Shown here: positions 58,236 to 64,000 of the stretch, piece after piece | Layout: the number at the start of each line of letters is the position of its first letter | Position numbering within the stretch: the first letter of the stretch is position 1 | Assembly (NCBI GenBank): GCA_022747635.1 | Contig: JAKTNV010000003.1 | Coordinates: forward strand, 27,667,830 to 27,731,829 | From: Hetaerina americana | Taxonomy: Eukaryota > Arthropoda > Insecta > Odonata > Calopterygidae | Reading direction: 5' to 3' | Length of the DNA: 64,000 nt | Notes under the pieces: generated by a model | What the model saw: only the letters and a program-made list of their open reading frames with translations | Databases searched by the model: none | What the model was told of the DNA's origin: nothing | Position numbers and translations under genes: made by a program

Positions 58236-61200
58236 ATCGTGTTATATAGTGATAAATTGTTAAATCAATTGGTGTTGCTTTCTGTAAATTAATTAAGGCC
58301 TTTTCGACGTAGATTTTGGGAAATTGATGATGATAAGCCGCTACCTTACCGCACTTCCTTTTGAAATATTTTCTTCGAGCTTCTGCTTCTATACTGTCTG
58401 GTCCTTGTAGAGCTAGAATATGATACTTCTGCCCCCAGGCTAGCTTGAGGTCTGTCGCTGTTTTGAGCCTACTCGTTCGGTTAGTAATATTAAAGAGTTA
58501 AATTCCCAAGAATCAATTAATTCACGTACCACTTAAAACTCAGGCTTCCTGTTTCCCTTAAAACATGACGACGGATTTGAACATGAGGTCGAACCTGTGT
58601 TTCTACTCATGGTCTGCTCGTACTTCTCTCATTCTTGACGCTCTCCGTTCTTCCTGCATCTGCACGCAAACCCTGCTCTGCCCTCACCAATCCGCAGTCC
58701 ACACCCTCTGGTTAACCTCTTCTCATTCCCTCTCTCCGTCTCCCTTCCTCTCCGCAAACGCCCAACTGCATCTCTCCCCTCCCATCATTGTGTGCGCTCC
58801 ATCAGTTCTCTGGAAACTCTCCCCTTTCCCCTCTTCTCCCCCCGGTTCCCCTCCTCGCCCCCCAATTCCCCCCTTCCCCCCCCCTTGCTCACCAATAACC
58901 GACCACTTCCATCATTCGAGGTGGGAAGGGTGGGAGGGAGGGGTTGCGGGGTCGCAGTTGGCGCGTGGGATAGCTCCGAAGGGTCAAAGTAATTACTACT
59001 GGCGATGAGCCCGCCCTTTCCTCTTCCCTTGCATTCTTCAGGACGTTTTCATTTTAAACCCACCTCTGGCACAACAGTGCATACGTACGTGCTACAGGCT
59101 GGCGTGCGTTCGACCGACATTTCTAAAAAAAGAGGCTTAAAAAGAAGGGCAGCTTAAATACTCGTCGGCTTCGCGAAAGGATGTTACCCTGTCCATATGT
59201 GAATTACGGGCCAGAAGAGAAATGGAGCAATTTCGTGAGCCCCATCATTTATGAGAAGGCTTCGATATAATTTGGTACTGGGGAGAGCAGGGCGATGTGA
59301 TTTGTACTCCAAACGTATGATTCCTTTGAGGAGAGTTTCATTCTTATCGTGATCTTAAAAATGTTCCAAGTATTAAATTAAGGAACCGCTTGGATTGAAA
59401 GATCATCAAAATCATACGTTCGACATGCGCAGTTTTTTAATGAGGGACAATCATTTGGATGTTTGCATTGCCGGGGGTGTTGTTTTGAAGTACGCATGCA
59501 TAGAAGGTCCCATCAACCTTAAAGAGGAAATGGAAATCCATTTATCTGTGATTAAGAGGACTCATTTTTTTCTCTGAAGAGAAGTGATTTTTTCCCGTGA
59601 GAAATTTCTCGGATTCCCGTGTCGGAATTTCAAAAGTAGTACTTATGAAGCATGGTTAAATTTTTCAGTGCTTTTGTAATGATGCAGTTAGAAAAATATG
59701 AGTAGTTGCAAGCGCTGATATCCTGCATTGTTGTAAATTTTCATTCCCCTAAAAATTGCATTTTCTTGATCTTCTTACTTACATTTTTCATGGTCATATG
59801 ATCGGCTAGGTCATTTTAGAGGTTCTCAGTATTTACTCGTTCTGTTCGTATAGTCGTGATCATACCTATGTATAACCTCATTAAAATCCTGCTATTATCA
59901 TCTACCGTATTAGGCTAGACACTGTTCAGTGATGATGCAGGTATGTTTAAATCAACGTAAAATTACACATACTTTTATGTTGATACTTTAAAGTAGTCAT
60001 GCCACAGCACTTAATAGTTGGAATTAATATTAATGGTTCTGGAACAAACTGTGTCATTCTTTTCTTGTCGAATAGCTTCATTAAATATACTTACCGGATA
60101 GCATTTGGTGCCTTTGGGATATCAGATTTTTAGTTACACATGTCTCAACGGTATGGTAGAGAGGAAATTCTCTCTGAAATTTGACAGATACTCTAAGTGG
60201 CCTTGGAACCGTGTGGAATTCATTTTAGTTGAAGGCCAAAGCAACATGTTCATCAACGTAATGTATACCATATCATGCTTACATATTATTGGGGTGACCT
60301 GTCATTGTAAGGTGAAAGGTGAAGGGACATTGCTTTCAAAATTCCTTAATTGAATTATTTGTCATGTATCCGCTTTACATCCTCCTGCCAAATGTAGGTT
60401 ATTGCGGAACAATAGCCGCGATAAGACCCGTGTAGAAGTTACCTGATGATGGTTTATATTGAAACAGGATTATTTCAATAATTTTACGAAATAACCAAAT
60501 ACTTTCATCTTCGATGGCACTGCAATGCAAATGAGATTTGGTAGAGGGAGGATCACTCGTAGAAAGTGCAATGCAAACAATTTAACGGCATTTCATTCCA
60601 TTGGCTCACACTGGTTGGTTTAGGCGTGAATTAATGGAATTGATTCATTTTTAAGAGAATGACTGTAACTTTGTCATTACACAGTATTTTATGTAGATAC
60701 GACTCTAGTTCCGACATTCAATGAAGCGACGGTCATTTAGCGAGGATTTTAACCTCATGAAGACGTTGAAGGTCTTGCCCGTGTCTAAATAAAAACTGGA
60801 AACAAAGCTTTAGTTTTTCGTAGTTGATTTCATCCCATACAAAGTTAACGCCAAGGAAAAAGGCATGGGAGGCCCACCGATACCAGTTTTTAGAAAAAAA
60901 CGGTGGGATTATTTCAGGAATTGCAGGGTTCAGAAAGAAATGCCTGGGTGGACTCCTAAGGAGTTGCAATTACGAATATTCTTAATGACAGCATTGTAGG
61001 GCGTATTGGTCGGCTAATTTTACACTCGTGACGAGACCTAAAGTGAATGATTTTATAAGTGTCACCGAATAGAATGGCTGGAGTGGAGGAGGAAAGGCTT
61101 ATTGTGCTCGAATGCGCGGACAGACAGGCGCAAATGAACGAATTTGGCACCATGTGAAGGTTGCATCCAGCCGCCGCCCTCTGTTCTTTCTCTCTACATA

Positions 61201-61933
61201 GAGCGGAGGTGGCGGCAGGCACGGCGTAGTCAGGAATGCCCGTGGCGGAGGAGAGAGACAGTGGATAAGTATGCAATGAATTGGGCCAGGCGGAGGAGTG
61301 TTAGCCAAGAGGAAAATAAATTATGTAGGACGATGCAGTCATTGATGGTTAAGGATCAGCAGATTTTTATTTTTAAAGAGGATAGCCAAATGTACTCTGC
61401 ACGCTCGAAGGCATATGCTTTTGTCATTCCTAAGGCTCTATACCAGTTTGCACTCACCCACATGACTGATTTTTATGATAGTGTTGTTTTATGACTCATT
61501 TAGGATGATTTCATTTCAGTTGTTAATCAGTTAAGTGTTAGTTTTTTAATTCTTAAAGCACTGATAATATTACTTATTACAGATATTTGAACTGGAGGAC
61601 AGAGTTGAGGTGAAAATATGTCTAGCAGCTTTTTGTTTTAAAATGAGGACCTCATTAAAAAAAACAATGCAAATTCTGCAGATTTTGATGTGCCGATTCA
61701 TAACGTGGATTGATCAAGCTTAATTTTTAGAGAGAGATTTGAATTTCGACTCAGTGGTGTTGAATCATTTGCTCGCATTTAAGGTTGCAAATCACTCATT
61801 AAAATCAAAAATGTATGTTATGGGCGATTAATCCTTTTTTAAAATCAGCTCGTTTATTCAAGAGAATCGACAAATAGTGCGTAAAAAACGAAAATAATAT
61901 TCATTTTCCAAATAATTATTAAGGGAAATGTTT
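58236..61933. other. Unassigned DNA with a C-rich section
   Basis: From 58640 to 58990 the plus strand is C/T-rich. At about 58836-58887 at least four C runs give a G4 motif on the minus strand. The 147-codon frame there is compositional. A GC-rich patch lies at 61165-61260. No gene recognised. Confidence 0.4.
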
Positions 61934-62102
61934 CATGAAGTTTTCTCGGGTCTTCCACCGGGTCAGGCGTTCCATTTTGGCCGACGTTTCGATGCCCGAC
62001 TCGTGCATCGTCCTCAGGGTAGATACGATGTACGAGTTGGGCATCGAAACGTCGGCCAATATGGAACCCCTGACCTGGCGGAAGACCCTAGAAAACTCCA
62101 TG
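61934..62102. repeat. 83-bp inverted repeat with hammerhead-like core (Penelope-like end)
   Basis: Arms at 61934-62016 and 62020-62102 are inverted repeats with about 85% identity and a 3-nt centre. On the minus strand the left arm reads CTGAGGA, then a hairpin CGATGC/GCATCG with loop ACGAGTCGG, then AAACGTC (62017 down to 61983). This resembles the CUGANGA - stem II - GAAAC order of hammerhead ribozymes known from Penelope-like retroelements. The matching region of the right arm has lost CTGA. No reverse transcriptase remains. Confidence 0.6.
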
Positions 62103-63833
62103 AAGCAAATACGCCGGGAAAGCACCAGATCTTAAGGGAAAGGTTGATTGTTTGAATTTAGACTGTAAACACTTTTTTCCCCCGTAGAAATGGCGCGCAT
62201 TCCATTGGTCGCCGTATTCCTATCTTTCACAAATCCCCTACGAAACGCCTCACGTGCTTTTGCCCGTTCCAAGGTCCTGACCCCACTGCGGAGTTTAGAG
62301 AAAATAATGCGCTTTAAAAAAGCGTTTTGATGTTACTTCCGCCTCGTCGAAGTCTTTTCTCCGCATATTTGAGAATTGGTTTTTTTTCAGCCTTTACATC
62401 GTTTTGGCATCCGGGATCGAGACCGAGAATTTTATGGAAATTGTGACAGCGCAGAATTAATAAACTCTTTGCAGAATCCCCGTTATGGGAGAAATATCCA
62501 AGTGTGAGTCATTTGCGGGCGTTAGAGGGGTTGGGCGAGGAGGGGGGGGGGCAGCAGCACATGGAATGGGATTTTGCGTGGTCTTTCCCGCGGATGTGTA
62601 GAAGGTGATGTAATGCATTTGTATACACGCAACCGGTTTCGCCTCCTGTCGTTGTAACGGGCGAGCAATCCCACTCCTTCCCCATTGTCCAAGACGGCCA
62701 TCTCACACCCACGCGCGATCTGTTGTTTCTCTCTGAATGATACTTGGCATTAGCATTTATTTTTTCAGTTCCCGCCGTCTCCTTCCTTTTCCGCCGCCTG
62801 TGAAAACTCCATCACTTATTTTCGAGCAGACATTTTAGATCGGTCATGGAAAAAGATATCTCGGTACTCATCTTGTCCTCATTTCCGAACTCCTTCGTTG
62901 CCGGATGTTTTTATAACGCGAAAAGAAGTTAAACATCCGGATTTGGAATTAGTGTTTCACGTACCATTTTAGTACGTTGCACTTCCGCCATTGATAGATT
63001 TAACTTCTGGATCCTCAATCAATTAGTTATCGTAGGATTACTCGGTTAGAAAATGGTGCGATAGAGTTTAGGGCATTTAACATTTGACGGGAAAGTCATC
63101 AGTGCCAAGTTGATCAATTTACCAATAGTAAATCTGGTGCGTTGCTTGAACCTGGTTAAAGTGTTGTAAATGAAAATGAATTTATTTTCCTTATTGCAAT
63201 ATATTATGAATTTACCGAAAAAGTGAAACCAAAGTCTTTGTTTTGGATTCTCCAAGTCACTTCATCGTCTACATCATTCATCCGCTTCACTCAAGTATTA
63301 CCTCTGTGTACTACTTGAAAAAGATTTATTTACATTTTGTTACATTGTGATATGCGCCTTCACCCGATTTCATATTTTATACTCTTCCATTCATAAAGTT
63401 CAAATCTTGCAGGAACTATGGTACAGTGTATTGATATTATTGTATGATAGGATGGTGAGGAATATCCTTGCCATAGACAACGATAGTTTAATATCTGCAG
63501 CGTGAGGAAGTAAACGGTTTTTGAAACCGATTATACAATATTATATCCATTCATTAAGACAGGTATTGATTCATTCAGGCCATCGTTGCACATTTACAGA
63601 GCAGTGCACATCTTTCCATCATTTAATAATCAATTGAAATATTACTTGTGAAGACCAAGTATATCGTAATGTAGAAACTAGGGAGTGATGATGAAAATAA
63701 AATAGACAAATAGGTCTACGAGCATTTGAAGAGAGAACCTATGGGGGCTATACGGAAGAAGGAAAAGGAAGGTAATTGGTTACGTATAAATTAAAGATTC
63801 AGGTGTTATGTGGTGGAACTGTTCCAAAATGAC
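62103..63833. other. Unassigned DNA
   Basis: No gene recognised. A run of nine G occurs near 62542. The region is otherwise unremarkable. Confidence 0.45.
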
Positions 63834-63906
63834 AGAGACGAAAACTATTACATTCTCCACTTCATAAAACTTCATTAAGTGGAAAATTGTAATAGTATTC
63901 GTCTCT
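63834..63906. repeat. Hairpin with 29/30-bp arms
   Basis: Arms 63834-63862 and 63877-63906 are inverted repeats ('agagacgaaaactattaca' against its complement) with about three mismatches, one gap and a 14-nt loop. It may be a MITE remnant or a Penelope-like end. No target duplication was identified. Confidence 0.65.
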
Positions 63907-64000
63907 ATTATAATTGGTTACATTCTGAGGTAGGATAGCTTACTGAAAACCTTTATCGAAGGGAGCCTGGAAAGAAAGACATACAGAGGTCAATGGCTGA

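Overview
This window looks like intergenic or intronic DNA from an animal, most likely an arthropod (probably an insect). The reasons are its transposable-element content (RTE-type and jockey/CR1-type non-LTR retrotransposons, mariner DNA transposons, tRNA-related SINE-like repeats, Penelope-like inverted repeats), the many long TA microsatellites, and the lack of any bacterial gene organisation. The species call is an inference, because no host gene was found that could pin it down. I see no convincing host protein-coding exon, rRNA, functional tRNA or CRISPR array. Nearly every recognisable coding stretch is transposon-derived and most are broken.

Layout. 0-8 kb: an old tRNA-like repeat monomer holding a nested LINE 3' end, an RTE 3' relic, a degraded mariner (4592-5901), and a TA-microsatellite block holding a 38-bp inverted-repeat element and an endonuclease relic of the RTE family. 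8-25 kb: mostly unassigned DNA with two copies of a tRNA-related SINE, five RTE relics (one carrying a 165-bp hairpin insertion) and GC-rich, strand-asymmetric, G4-prone patches. 25-33 kb: unassigned DNA with two decayed jockey/CR1 LINE copies. 33.6-35.6 kb: a near-perfect tandem array of a 334-bp unit carrying a tRNA-like cloverleaf. It ends in an inverted partial unit, and the whole block is bounded by one 12-bp direct repeat. 35.8-41.7 kb: two young RTE copies in tandem on the minus strand, one near full length, with TA tracts at their ends, an inverted 5' fragment and a SINE. 42.3-43.7 kb: a nearly intact mariner with a single homopolymer frameshift. 47.8-49.2 kb: a 1.1-kb palindrome of a second tRNA-like family, lying inside a TA tract. 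51-55 kb: two more RTE 3' ends. 56-64 kb: a LINE repeat, a tRNA-like SINE, an 83-bp-arm inverted repeat with a hammerhead-like core, and a small hairpin.

How the parts relate. All RTE copies whose 3' end is present share a short terminal hairpin, a candidate recognition signal for their reverse transcriptase. The RTE copies, the SINE at 41.4 kb, the inverted repeat at 6.8 kb and the 48-kb palindrome all abut TA microsatellites. The most unusual structures are the two tRNA-like families at 33.6-35.6 kb and 48.0-49.1 kb. They share a cloverleaf whose helices differ by paired changes, the same acceptor mismatch, a non-canonical C at position 33, and the same tandem-then-inverted architecture. 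They may be a mobile, multimer-forming tRNA-like retroelement that I cannot match to a named family.
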